Positions 30,664 through 37,956 of a stretch of DNA of 37,956 nucleotides are shown here, one piece after another. The stretch is from a virus. Both the position numbers and the translations under genes were made by a program. The DNA is taken from positions 1 through 37,956 of IMG/VR virus record IMGVR_UViG_3300017932_000001. One strand, given 5' to 3'. Positions within the stretch are counted from its first letter, which is position 1; every line of letters starts with the position of its first letter. The notes beneath the pieces were generated by a model. The model searched no databases, had not been told where the DNA came from, and saw only the letters and a program-made list of their open reading frames with translations.

Positions 30664-31266
30664 GTGGGCAATCAGGGCTCAGCGCAGGTCACGCCGGACA
30701 GGTTCCCGGACCTCTGGCATACGATCCGGATCGCCGGACAGACGTCGCCGGGCATCTGCTGGCTGCGAGGGTTCAAGCGTCCGTACGGCTGGGACAAGAA
30801 GACGGGCAAGGGATCGCCGGTCACGACGATCACCTTTCAGACGCTGCCACCGTGCGAGGGCGAGGTGGAGTTTGAACTTTGGCTGCCTGCCCACTACGTC
30901 GCGTGGGGCTCGTTTCAGACGCTCTTCAAGTACGACAAGAGCAAGCCGAAGCAGGGATTCGACATCTACCATCCGTCGCTCGCCGACATCGATTGCAAGT
31001 CGGTCGTGTGCGAGTGGATCAGCGCGCTCGAGCCGATCAGCCGTAAGGACCCGACGCGGCAACGGCGCATCGTAAAGCTCTACGAATATCAGAACGCGCC
31101 GCAGAGCAACGTCACGACCACGCCGAACGGCAGCAAGCCGAACACGTCCGCTACGGACCCAAACAAGCCCCCGGACCCGAATCAGGACTTGCAGAACGAG
31201 ATCCAGGCTCAGCGATTGAAGAACGTGCGCCTATTCAACCCTGGCTTCGTGGGGCCAGTCCTATGA
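30664..31266 (+). CDS. Baseplate or tail-hub accessory protein (200 aa)
   Basis: 'FPDLWHTIRIAGQTSPGICW' is followed by a beta-rich domain ('FELWLPAHYVAWGSFQTLFK') and a Pro/Asn-rich C-terminus ('SATDPNKPPDPNQDLQNEIQ'). The position right after the tape measure is that of the tail-tip or hub-binding protein (DNA circularisation/LysM-type in Mu-like phages). The call rests mainly on context. Confidence 0.55.
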   Translation: MGNQGSAQVTPDRFPDLWHTIRIAGQTSPGICWLRGFKRPYGWDKKTGKGSPVTTITFQTLPPCEGEVEFELWLPAHYVAWGSFQTLFKYDKSKPKQGFDIYHPSLADIDCKSVVCEWISALEPISRKDPTRQRRIVKLYEYQNAPQSNVTTTPNGSKPNTSATDPNKPPDPNQDLQNEIQAQRLKNVRLFNPGFVGPVL

Positions 31267-31949
31267 CCGCCGGACAGTGGTACGCCACGCTCGGCGGCGA
31301 GCGCATCATCTCGGGCGAGATCATCATCCCTCTCTACGGCATGATCACGGTTGACGTCGTGCTCGCAGTCCCGGACGCCATCGCTCAGCAGCCGGTGATC
31401 CAGTGGGGGAACGCGTCGTATCAGGCATCGGTCGTTCGCATGGCAAGCTACTCCGGCTCGCGATCGGCGAGGCTCGTCGGCGGCTTCGGCGGTTGGGGCA
31501 CGCAGCTCGAACCGCGCGCGTGGTCGCTGCCCGGCGGAGTTTCGATGGCTCAGGTACTAACGTCGACCGCGGCCGAGTGCGGCGAGAAGGTGAACGTACC
31601 CGTCAACCGCACGATCCCTTCCTACTTCCGCACCGGCAACGAAAACGCATCGCAGGTGCTTTTCGCACTCGCAGGCCCGGTATGGTACGTGGACGGAGCT
31701 GGCGTGACGCAGGTGCAGAACCGGCCATCGTCGACCATTACGAGTCAGTTTGACGTGCTGTCGTACTCCGGTGGGAAGGGGCTATTCGAGGTGGGCACGG
31801 AGGATCCGGCAAGCTGGGTGCCTGGGGCCATCTTCTCCACGCCAGTCGTCACGACGCCGCAAACGATCTCGATGACGCGGCTGAAGATGGATCGGGATGG
31901 CACCGTGCGGCTTCACGTGCTCGTGCAGGACCAGGCGGCGACGGCATGA
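31263..31949 (+). CDS. Baseplate hub-like protein (228 aa)
   Basis: 'SGEIIIPLYGMITVDVVLAV', 'QASVVRMASYSGSRSARLVG', 'GVSMAQVLTSTAAECGEKVN' and 'ALAGPVWYVDGAGVTQVQNR' follow the beta-rich order of hub proteins (Mu gp44/P2 gpD class). It is coupled by overlap to both neighbours. It should form the central ring that carries the spike. Confidence 0.6.
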   Translation: MTAGQWYATLGGERIISGEIIIPLYGMITVDVVLAVPDAIAQQPVIQWGNASYQASVVRMASYSGSRSARLVGGFGGWGTQLEPRAWSLPGGVSMAQVLTSTAAECGEKVNVPVNRTIPSYFRTGNENASQVLFALAGPVWYVDGAGVTQVQNRPSSTITSQFDVLSYSGGKGLFEVGTEDPASWVPGAIFSTPVVTTPQTISMTRLKMDRDGTVRLHVLVQDQAATA

Positions 31950-32551
31950 TCATCGACCCCACCACGCAGGATCGCATCCTTCGCGGCTTCCGTGCGCTTG
32001 CTCGTTCGGCCACGCCGGAGCTCGCCGCGCTCTACCGTTACGATTACGTCGTCGCCAGCGTCGACACGGTCGCGAACACGCTCTCCGCGATGCCGTACGA
32101 CCGAACGGCCAAGCTTCCTCCGCTGTCCGGCATTCCGATCCGCACCGGCATCCCTGGCGCGACAGTCAACCCGGCCCCAGGGACGCGCTTCGAGGTGGGG
32201 TTCCTTGACGCGGACTTCACCAAGTACGTCGTCATGGGTGGGTACGACGCGACGCAGGCGGTTGCGGCGGCGCTGAATGCTCTGGCGGTCAACCTCGGCC
32301 CGGCACCGAAAGCCGGTCAGCAAGGGGTCGTGCTGGCGCAGCTTTTGGCGATTCAGCTCACGAACCTGTCCCTTGCTCTGCAAGCCATTCAGGCGGCGCT
32401 GGACAACCTCGTGCAAGCCACGCCTGGTATGCCGGCCATAGCGACGGCATCCACTACTCCGCTCAACGCAGCCGTAGACGCTGCGGTGCTCGCCTTCAAT
32501 CTGAGTCTGACCACGCCGAACTACTCCGCCACCGTGGAGGCTAGCCCATGA
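31946..32551 (+). CDS. Baseplate spike-like (gpV/gp45-type) protein (201 aa)
   Basis: The N-terminal half resembles an OB-fold spike: 'YRYDYVVASVDTVANTLSAM', 'GIPIRTGIPGATVNPAPGTR', 'FEVGFLDADFTKYVVMGGYD'. The second half is helical ('QLLAIQLTNLSLALQAIQAA', 'VDAAVLAFNLSLTT') and lacks the Gly-rich beta-helix or HxH tip. Context (hub before, gp25-like after) supports the call. Confidence 0.6.
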   Translation: MIIDPTTQDRILRGFRALARSATPELAALYRYDYVVASVDTVANTLSAMPYDRTAKLPPLSGIPIRTGIPGATVNPAPGTRFEVGFLDADFTKYVVMGGYDATQAVAAALNALAVNLGPAPKAGQQGVVLAQLLAIQLTNLSLALQAIQAALDNLVQATPGMPAIATASTTPLNAAVDAAVLAFNLSLTTPNYSATVEASP

Positions 32552-32564
32552 TGGGAGCACTCTG

Positions 32565-32972
32565 ATGGGAACGACAACGACCGATTACGGCACGGCGATT
32601 CCGTGCGTGCAGGACATCGACTTGTCAGGCAACCTCGTCACGGGCCGCGCCGTACTGTCGCAGGCCCTTGCGCGTCGGCTACTGACGCCACGCGGCCGGC
32701 TCATCGACGACGCCAATTACGGATACGACGTCGCTGGCGAGCTTGGCGACGACTTGGGTCCGAACGACGTCTCTGTCATCGCCGGAAACATCGACACGGA
32801 GTTTCGCAAAGACGAGCGCGTGGTGGACTCGTCGACCGTGGCCACGCTATCGGTCGTTGGCGGCCTGCAAACGCTCACGACCACAAGCACGATCACGGAC
32901 GGCGACGGGCCTTTCCCGCTTGTGCTCGGCATCTCGGGCGTGACCGTTACGATCCTAGGAGACCAAGGCTGA
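32565..32972 (+). CDS. Baseplate wedge protein, gp25/gpW-like (135 aa)
   Basis: The core 'RAVLSQALARRLLTPRGRLI' followed by 'DDANYGYDVAGEL' is the gp25-type signature ('l..al..rL.TprGel..dp.yG'). The protein forms the wedge that nucleates sheath polymerisation. Its length and position before the J-like gene are normal. Confidence 0.8.
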   Translation: MGTTTTDYGTAIPCVQDIDLSGNLVTGRAVLSQALARRLLTPRGRLIDDANYGYDVAGELGDDLGPNDVSVIAGNIDTEFRKDERVVDSSTVATLSVVGGLQTLTTTSTITDGDGPFPLVLGISGVTVTILGDQG

Positions 32973-32973
32973 C

Positions 32974-34704
32974 ATGGTGATCCCCGTCGACTCGCTCTTT
33001 CAGCCGGCCACGCCGAGTGACTGGCTGTCGTTCCTTCTGACGCAGGGTGCCGCGCTCGGCCTCGACACGACCGCGTGGCAGAGCGGCGATCCGAGCCGCA
33101 CGATCCTCGCGATCGAATGCGTCATGCTCGGCCACTCGGACACGCTCGCCTCGCAGATGATCCAGGGTCGGTTTCTGGACTACGCCGCGAGCGGCACCGT
33201 CACCGGAACGGACCTCGACGGCAACACGATCACGCTGCCGGTTTCTCCGGACCCGTCAGTGCCTGGGCAGAATCCGAACGGCGACCCGACGTGGCTCGAT
33301 GTCCTTTGCCAGCAGGAATACAACAACACGATTCGCCTGCAATCGACGAACGCGGCAGGCAACATCGCGATCGTCAACACGACGTCGACGAGTCAGGGCA
33401 CGTTCGCGATCGGCGCATTCACGGTCGGAAACAAGTTCACGTCTGCCACGTACACGAATCAGGCAAGCTTCACCCTCTCGTCGTCGACGAGCCTGCTCGT
33501 GTCAGGTGTCGTCTCTGGCACCATTACGTCCATCACAACCTCGACGCCACACGGACTATCTAGCGGTGCGGCGATCTACATCACGGGCGTGATTGGCATC
33601 ACGATCACCGCGCAATTCTATGTGATTACGGTCATCGACGCGACGCACTTCTCTATCCCGATCGCGACGTCAGGCGTGTACGGTGGCGGCGGGACGATCT
33701 ACGTGGCCCAGCTCGTCGAGTTCTCCTGTCCGACGCTGGGACCATCCGGTAACGCCATCCCTGGAGCCGCATCGGTGAGCATCACGAGCACCGTCGGATG
33801 TTTCTTCGGCAACCCAGCAGCGATGTCGGGGGCGCCGTGGGAAAGCAATCTGGCGTATGCTTCTCGCGCGCGCGCGTCGACCGCTCTGGCGAGTCCGAAC
33901 GGCCCTAGCCAAGCCTACGAATACTTCGCGCTGTCGGCTTACTCGCTGCTTCAGTCCTGGACGCCAGCGATCACACTCGACGGAGGCCCGATCACGGACG
34001 CGGTGACGACGGTCAACACGGCCTACGGCATCGTCACGACCACGATGCGCAATGCTGGCGGCACGGTCGGCGGCTGCATGCAGCTTTCGATCACCGCTGC
34101 GAGCGCGACGTCACCGATCCAGATCACTACGTTCCTGCCTCACAATTGCGTGAGCGGGGATTACGTCCAGGTGAACGGCGTCCAGGGCAACACGAACGCA
34201 AACGGACAATGGCAGATCACGCTTATCGACGCGTTCAACTTCTCGCTCAACACGTCGACCTACGGCGGTACCCCGTACGTGGCAGCGACCGGGACCGTGA
34301 GCGGAGGCGATCTCTACGCCATCGACCTCATCATTCAGGCCAAGTGCGTGCCGGAAGGCGTCACGGCCAGCGAGCAGAGCGGCACGGCGGTGGCCGTCAC
34401 GGTGACCGGGACCGTCTACGTTCCTGCCGCGCTCGTAGCGCAGTATCAGGCGTCGATGCAGAGCACCATGACGGCCTACTTCGCGGGATTTCCGATCGGT
34501 GGGCTCAACGTGGACGCCGGCACGAACCTGCTTCCGTACGGCGACATCGTGGGCCTGCTCTACTCGTCCGGCAATCAGAACGGGCAGATCTACACGAAAA
34601 GCGTGTTCGGCGTGCTCGTGAACGGCTCGACGGCCGACGTGAACATGACCAGCACCGGCTTCCCCGTGCCGAACCTCACCGGCATCACGGTCATCGGAGT
34701 CTAG
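32974..34704 (+). CDS. Baseplate J-like protein with two inserted FCCH-like modules (576 aa)
   Basis: Both ends are baseplate-J-like: 'GDPSRTILAIECVMLGHSDT' and 'YAASGTVTGTDLDGN' at the start, and 'VNTAYGIVTTTMRNAGGTVG' and 'PYGDIVGLLYSSGNQNGQIY' at the end. Two inserts, at ~184-245 and ~381-445, share the pattern 'HGLSSGAAIYITGV..' / 'HNCVSGDYVQVNGVQGNTNA', ending in 'F(S)xP/L..S.Y.G'. Similar repeats occur in E1-FCCH-like phage domains. Such insertions are unusual in a J protein. The start follows the previous stop directly (TGACATG). Confidence 0.75.
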   Translation: MVIPVDSLFQPATPSDWLSFLLTQGAALGLDTTAWQSGDPSRTILAIECVMLGHSDTLASQMIQGRFLDYAASGTVTGTDLDGNTITLPVSPDPSVPGQNPNGDPTWLDVLCQQEYNNTIRLQSTNAAGNIAIVNTTSTSQGTFAIGAFTVGNKFTSATYTNQASFTLSSSTSLLVSGVVSGTITSITTSTPHGLSSGAAIYITGVIGITITAQFYVITVIDATHFSIPIATSGVYGGGGTIYVAQLVEFSCPTLGPSGNAIPGAASVSITSTVGCFFGNPAAMSGAPWESNLAYASRARASTALASPNGPSQAYEYFALSAYSLLQSWTPAITLDGGPITDAVTTVNTAYGIVTTTMRNAGGTVGGCMQLSITAASATSPIQITTFLPHNCVSGDYVQVNGVQGNTNANGQWQITLIDAFNFSLNTSTYGGTPYVAATGTVSGGDLYAIDLIIQAKCVPEGVTASEQSGTAVAVTVTGTVYVPAALVAQYQASMQSTMTAYFAGFPIGGLNVDAGTNLLPYGDIVGLLYSSGNQNGQIYTKSVFGVLVNGSTADVNMTSTGFPVPNLTGITVIGV

Positions 34705-34715
34705 CGAGCCCACAA

Positions 34716-35822
34716 ATGCCCGTCGTCCCGAGCCGCAATTACCTGTTCTCCACGGAAGCGCTCACGCTTGCGCCGCCGTGGCTACAGGTCGGCGGCGACG
34801 GCTCGCCAGGCACCGGAGGTCGCTACCAGTTCCTGCAAGGCATAGCGCTCGACTTCCTGGCCGAGAAGATCAATCAAGGCGCGCTCGCGTCGTTCCCCGG
34901 CCTCACACTCACGACCACAAGCCTGCCTCTCATCGGTGCGGACCGAGGGCTGCTTCAGGGACCGCTCGAGCCGAACGCGGACTACATTGCGCGCCTTCTC
35001 GTATGGCGTCAGACGTGGTCCTTCGCGGGCAACGCGTGGAGCATCCTGAAGGCAGCGCGCGCGTACCTCGACGGGCAAGCGGCGTACGTGCCCGACTGCC
35101 GCATGGTGAGTAACTCGAGCGTGTGGGATTGGTACGTGATCGGGGAGTCAGACACGTTGCCGCCGCACCACTACAACTCGAGCGGCGGCACCGCGAATTG
35201 GAACTGGGACGGCCAGGCGCGATTCTCGCTGGCCGGCAAAGACTGGGACGCGCTCGCGCCAGGCGCTGAGCCGTGGTGGCGCGCGTGGCTCATCATCTAC
35301 AGCGAGACGCCTGCGCTCTGGGTCACGCAATGGCCAACGCTGGGCACAGCAGGCCAGCCGACGCTTGGCAACGCGCCCGGAGCCAGCCTGGGCTTTGCGA
35401 ATCAGCCGCAAGCGTTTTTCCTGACGCTGCTCGACGACGTCTATCCGTTCGTAGATGGCAATTGCTGGCTACGGTGGCTGCTGATCTGCTTCGACCGCAC
35501 CAAGCTCAACCCGGACTTGCCCGCTTCTGGAGGCGTCAATCCGGACGGCACTTACGGCCTAGGCTTCGTCATCACGGCAGGCGTCTACACTGCTACGTGG
35601 CCTTCGTGGCTCGCTCCGGTGCCAGCGCAACCGCCAACGGTCGGCGGAGGTTCGGCCAACACGCGCGGTTGCCCGTTCGGCTTCGCGATTCAGCAGGGAC
35701 AGTACGTCCCATCGCCGAACGCGACGCTTCCGGTCGGCTACAACTTCAACGGCTCGGCCAACAACGTGACTAACCCGATCGGCTTCAGCTTTTCGATCGT
35801 CAACGGCATCTACTCGGATTGA
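34716..35822 (+). CDS. Tail protein I-like / receptor-apparatus adaptor (368 aa)
   Basis: Follows the J-like gene, the usual place for gpI/gp48-like proteins. The N-terminal 'RYQFLQGIALDFLAEKINQG' and the central 'AWSILKAARAYLDGQAAYVP' and 'EPWWRAWLIIYSET' regions are helical and Trp-rich as in that family. The C-terminal part ('RGCPFGFAIQQGQYVPSPNA') is low-complexity and may link to fibres. ATG 34716 was chosen because the upstream in-frame extension overlaps the J gene and is Arg-rich. Confidence 0.65.
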   Translation: MPVVPSRNYLFSTEALTLAPPWLQVGGDGSPGTGGRYQFLQGIALDFLAEKINQGALASFPGLTLTTTSLPLIGADRGLLQGPLEPNADYIARLLVWRQTWSFAGNAWSILKAARAYLDGQAAYVPDCRMVSNSSVWDWYVIGESDTLPPHHYNSSGGTANWNWDGQARFSLAGKDWDALAPGAEPWWRAWLIIYSETPALWVTQWPTLGTAGQPTLGNAPGASLGFANQPQAFFLTLLDDVYPFVDGNCWLRWLLICFDRTKLNPDLPASGGVNPDGTYGLGFVITAGVYTATWPSWLAPVPAQPPTVGGGSANTRGCPFGFAIQQGQYVPSPNATLPVGYNFNGSANNVTNPIGFSFSIVNGIYSD

Positions 35823-35830
35823 GGTGACTC

Positions 35831-36859
35831 GTGCCAGGCACACCTTTCAACGGAATCCCCGGCGATATTCTCTTGCCAACGTACGTCTCGATTCTCTCGA
35901 GCACTGCCGCGAATCCGACCGTCATCCGTACATCGTCCGCGCATGGCCTGCGCTCGGGTGACGTAGTGGACATAACTGACCACTCGGTGAATACCGGAGC
36001 GAACGGTTTCGGTCTCGTCGCCAGCATCGTCGACTCGACGCATTTCTCAGTGCCGATCGACACGAGCACATATTCGAACGGAGCGAACACCGGGGCCGTC
36101 TATCCGCGCGCGTTCACCGGCAACGTCACGTTGCTACCAGCAAACTCAGACCCGTACAGCGCGGCGACGTACATCCCGGCAGCTGCGTGTGAGGCGGATC
36201 GCACCGCCTGGCAACTGTCGCAGACCGGGATCTATCGGCTCATGGGCGGCGTATTTTCGCTGACGTCGATCGCTTCGGCCGATCCTGGCTTCACAACAAA
36301 TTGGGCCTTCGTCAACTACAACAACGGAAAGACGGCGGCGGCTCCAGGACCGATCGTAACGTCGTCATCGAGCGGAGCGCAGCCAGCTTTCGGCTCGCTC
36401 TTGCGCGCGGGGGCCGTGCCGGTGGGAGACGCGGACATCATCGACATATCGGTCATGGTCTCGCTGCACCAGATCGGCACGGGCAATGGCGCCGCGACCG
36501 GTTCTCAGGACGTCTTCCTATCGCTTTTCGGTGCGTACTACGTGCCGGGGTTCGGCGGTACGAAGACGTGGACTCAGTTGCCGTTTTCCGCGCGTGTCTT
36601 CCGTTCGTACATCGCGGCGGCCGGAACCGCCGCGTACCCGCAAGGCGGAAGTCTCACCCTGCGCAGCCGCTTTCAGGTGTTCAACTTGAACGGCCACGCG
36701 CAGGGACACGGAGCCGTGGACACCAGCGGAATGCTCGACGTGCAGATGTACGCCGGGCAAACGGCTGGCAGCGTGAGCGATTACCAGACCGCCCTCTACG
36801 GAGACTCGCTGCTTACGATGGACGTCCTTCGCGCGACGCAAGTTTATCCTGCCACATGA
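35831..36859 (+). CDS. Tail fibre protein with FCCH-like module (342 aa)
   Basis: The N-terminal ~85 residues contain a module like the inserts of the J-like protein ('SAHGLRSGDVVDITDHSVNT', 'GANGFGLVASIVDSTHFSVP'). The rest is Ser/Thr/Gly/Ala-rich and beta-like ('PIVTSSSSGAQPAFGSLLRA', 'SGSLTLRSRF'-type strands), as in tail fibres. GTG start; GAGGTG upstream. Role in host contact is inferred from position. Confidence 0.65.
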   Translation: MPGTPFNGIPGDILLPTYVSILSSTAANPTVIRTSSAHGLRSGDVVDITDHSVNTGANGFGLVASIVDSTHFSVPIDTSTYSNGANTGAVYPRAFTGNVTLLPANSDPYSAATYIPAAACEADRTAWQLSQTGIYRLMGGVFSLTSIASADPGFTTNWAFVNYNNGKTAAAPGPIVTSSSSGAQPAFGSLLRAGAVPVGDADIIDISVMVSLHQIGTGNGAATGSQDVFLSLFGAYYVPGFGGTKTWTQLPFSARVFRSYIAAAGTAAYPQGGSLTLRSRFQVFNLNGHAQGHGAVDTSGMLDVQMYAGQTAGSVSDYQTALYGDSLLTMDVLRATQVYPAT

Positions 36860-36873
36860 GGGAGACCTGAGAG

Positions 36874-37620
36874 ATGAACCCAAATACATGGCTCGGCTTC
36901 CTGCTCAACCCTGGTCTTCAGCTTGACCAGAACGCGGTTCCGTTGCCAATACGGCCGGTCGCGAATTTCGTCAACGGTGCGGTGCTCACGGACAACGTTG
37001 CGCAGAACCGAACGGACATCGCGCTCACTGGAGGCGATCCTGGCGTCATCGTCGCGCCGCCGCTTGCAGCAACGTGGACGCACATAAACTTCGGCGGCGG
37101 CACCACGATCACCGACTCCGGCAGAGTAGGGTTTCCAACCGTCTACCTTGCAGACTTCAGCGGCGGAGGCTCGAACAACAGCCACGTCGCCTATCAGTCG
37201 ACGCCCGGCGCTAACTACACGACGATCGCGGCGGTGCGCGGGCTCATGAGCGGGACGGCAGGGATCGCTATGTGCATCACCGACGGCACAAAACTGATTG
37301 TCTTTCTGTTCTACACGAGCGGAGGAATCGGTCAGCTGGAGGTCTACACCGCAGCGACCGCTACGAGTGCTCCGAGCGCGTTGCAAGGGCCGACGGCAAC
37401 CGACATCTCTGTGAACGCGCGCAGCTGGTTCCGCATCAAGAACGATGGGGCAAATCGGCACTATTCATGGTCTTCCGATGGGCTCAACTGGCTTGACTTT
37501 TTCTCTCATGCTTCGGGGACATTCCTGACCGAGACCGGCATCGGCATCCTCATTATCCCGAACAGCAGCAACGTGGGCGCCGGGCTGACGCTCGAGAGCT
37601 GGGCGAGCACAACTCCTTAG
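36874..37620 (+). CDS. Terminal tail fibre/receptor-binding-type protein (248 aa)
   Basis: A short N-terminal linker ('NTWLGFLLNPGLQLDQNAVP') is followed by a concanavalin/laminin-G-like beta-sandwich pattern: 'ATWTHINFGGGTTITDSG', 'TIAAVRGLMSGTAGIAMCIT', 'LIVFLFYTSGGIGQLEVYTA', then 'WFRIKNDGANRHYSWSSDGL' and 'TETGIGILIIP', a carbohydrate-binding-type layout. Last gene of the late operon; its stop overlaps the convergent minus-strand ORF by 4 bp. Confidence 0.65.
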   Translation: MNPNTWLGFLLNPGLQLDQNAVPLPIRPVANFVNGAVLTDNVAQNRTDIALTGGDPGVIVAPPLAATWTHINFGGGTTITDSGRVGFPTVYLADFSGGGSNNSHVAYQSTPGANYTTIAAVRGLMSGTAGIAMCITDGTKLIVFLFYTSGGIGQLEVYTAATATSAPSALQGPTATDISVNARSWFRIKNDGANRHYSWSSDGLNWLDFFSHASGTFLTETGIGILIIPNSSNVGAGLTLESWASTTP

Positions 37621-37956
37621 GGGCAGCACCAATCCGTGATGCCGTTGCTAGCGTTTGCGTTGGCAGATCCGCGAGCGGGGCCGCCCTGCGCGCATCCGTG
37701 CTGCATCACCGCGGACTCGTCCGATACGGAAAGATCCATGCATTCGATCACGTATCCGGCGCACGACGGCAGGCCAGTCTGAGACCGCCACTCATCGTCG
37801 CTCGTGGGCGAGCACACGGAGTAAAAGCCCGAAGCCCCGCCGTCTACCTGCCATGCCCACCAGGCGCCAGAGTCCGCAGCCGCATCGCTCACCGATGCCT
37901 CCGCTACCGCCACCGTGGCCGCTTCCGTCCCAGCGTCAGACGCCACGTCAGGCGCC
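37617..37956 (-). CDS. Partial gene, Asp/Ala-rich lipoprotein-linker type (C-terminal ~113 aa)
   Basis: The frame is open through the right end of the window (APDVASDAGTEA ... is read from the last bases), so the true N-terminus is missing; a GTG at 37946 exists but without a ribosome-binding site. An Ala/Asp-rich linker (ASVSDAAADSGAWWAWQVDG) is followed by a Cys-containing domain ('GFYSVCSPTSDDEW', 'LPSCAGYVIECMDLSV', 'HGCAQGG', 'DWCCP'), which would be disulfide-bonded and exported. The first ~41 codons lie inside the terminal repeat. The linker style resembles lipoproteins of myxobacteria. Confidence 0.6.
   Translation of the reverse strand, partial: APDVASDAGTEAATVAVAEASVSDAAADSGAWWAWQVDGGASGFYSVCSPTSDDEWRSQTGLPSCAGYVIECMDLSVSDESAVMQHGCAQGGPARGSANANASNGITDWCCP
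37834..37956. repeat. Right copy of 123-bp inverted terminal repeat
   Basis: Exact reverse complement of bases 1-123. Here it is the coding sequence of the truncated gene at 37617-37956, which makes the right copy the more likely original if the left copy is an artefact or a duplication. Confidence 0.95.

Overview
The window is a nearly complete, gene-dense, GC-rich genome or contig of a tailed bacteriophage with a contractile tail (myovirus morphology). A tail sheath, tail tube, frameshifted tail chaperones, tape measure and a baseplate set (gp25-like, J-like, I-like) are present. The head genes resemble those of Mu-like phages: a DUF935-type portal, a gpT-like capsid, gp36-like and gpG-like proteins. 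However, there is a headful-type large terminase and no transposase. The host is probably a Gram-negative bacterium, because the lysis block contains two lipoproteins. The Asp/Ala/Gly-rich lipoprotein linkers and a helix-turn-helix protein ending in a CPHC zinc motif suggest a myxobacterium-like host; this is inference only.

Layout. 1-123: inverted terminal repeat matching 37834-37956. 125-2210: small control genes, mostly on the minus strand (two ribbon-helix-helix-type or regulatory proteins, a helix-turn-helix regulator, a YodC/DUF2158-like protein), with one plus-strand HicB-like gene. 2261-5831: plus-strand early operon with DUF6948-like and DUF6197-like proteins, an Erf single-strand annealing protein and a YqaJ/lambda-type exonuclease. 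5907-7024: a promoter, a ribbon-helix-helix gene and a GIY-YIG protein whose C-terminus looks like the end of a tyrosine recombinase. 7049-10061: a cassette-like array of small, mostly Cys-rich proteins separated by a recurring TGATGCGCGCAA motif. 10116-14833: a minus-strand lysis and surface operon (beta-rich membrane-anchored protein, two holin-like proteins, lipoproteins, a papain-like protease, a transglycosylase-like protein and a GH25 muramidase). 14895-37620: plus-strand late operon for packaging, head, tail, baseplate and fibres. 37617-37956: a minus-strand ORF cut by the right end.

How the genes work together. The Erf/exonuclease pair should recombine or concatenate the genome. TerL packages it into a capsid built with a protease-scaffold fusion. 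The -1 frameshift at 28764-28770 makes the two chaperones that assemble the tail on the tape measure. The opposite-strand block lyses the host. No integrase, polymerase, tRNA or CRISPR array was seen. About ten of the genes listed encode fewer than 60 residues and were found by reading codons directly. Product names come from motif recognition by eye, without any database search.
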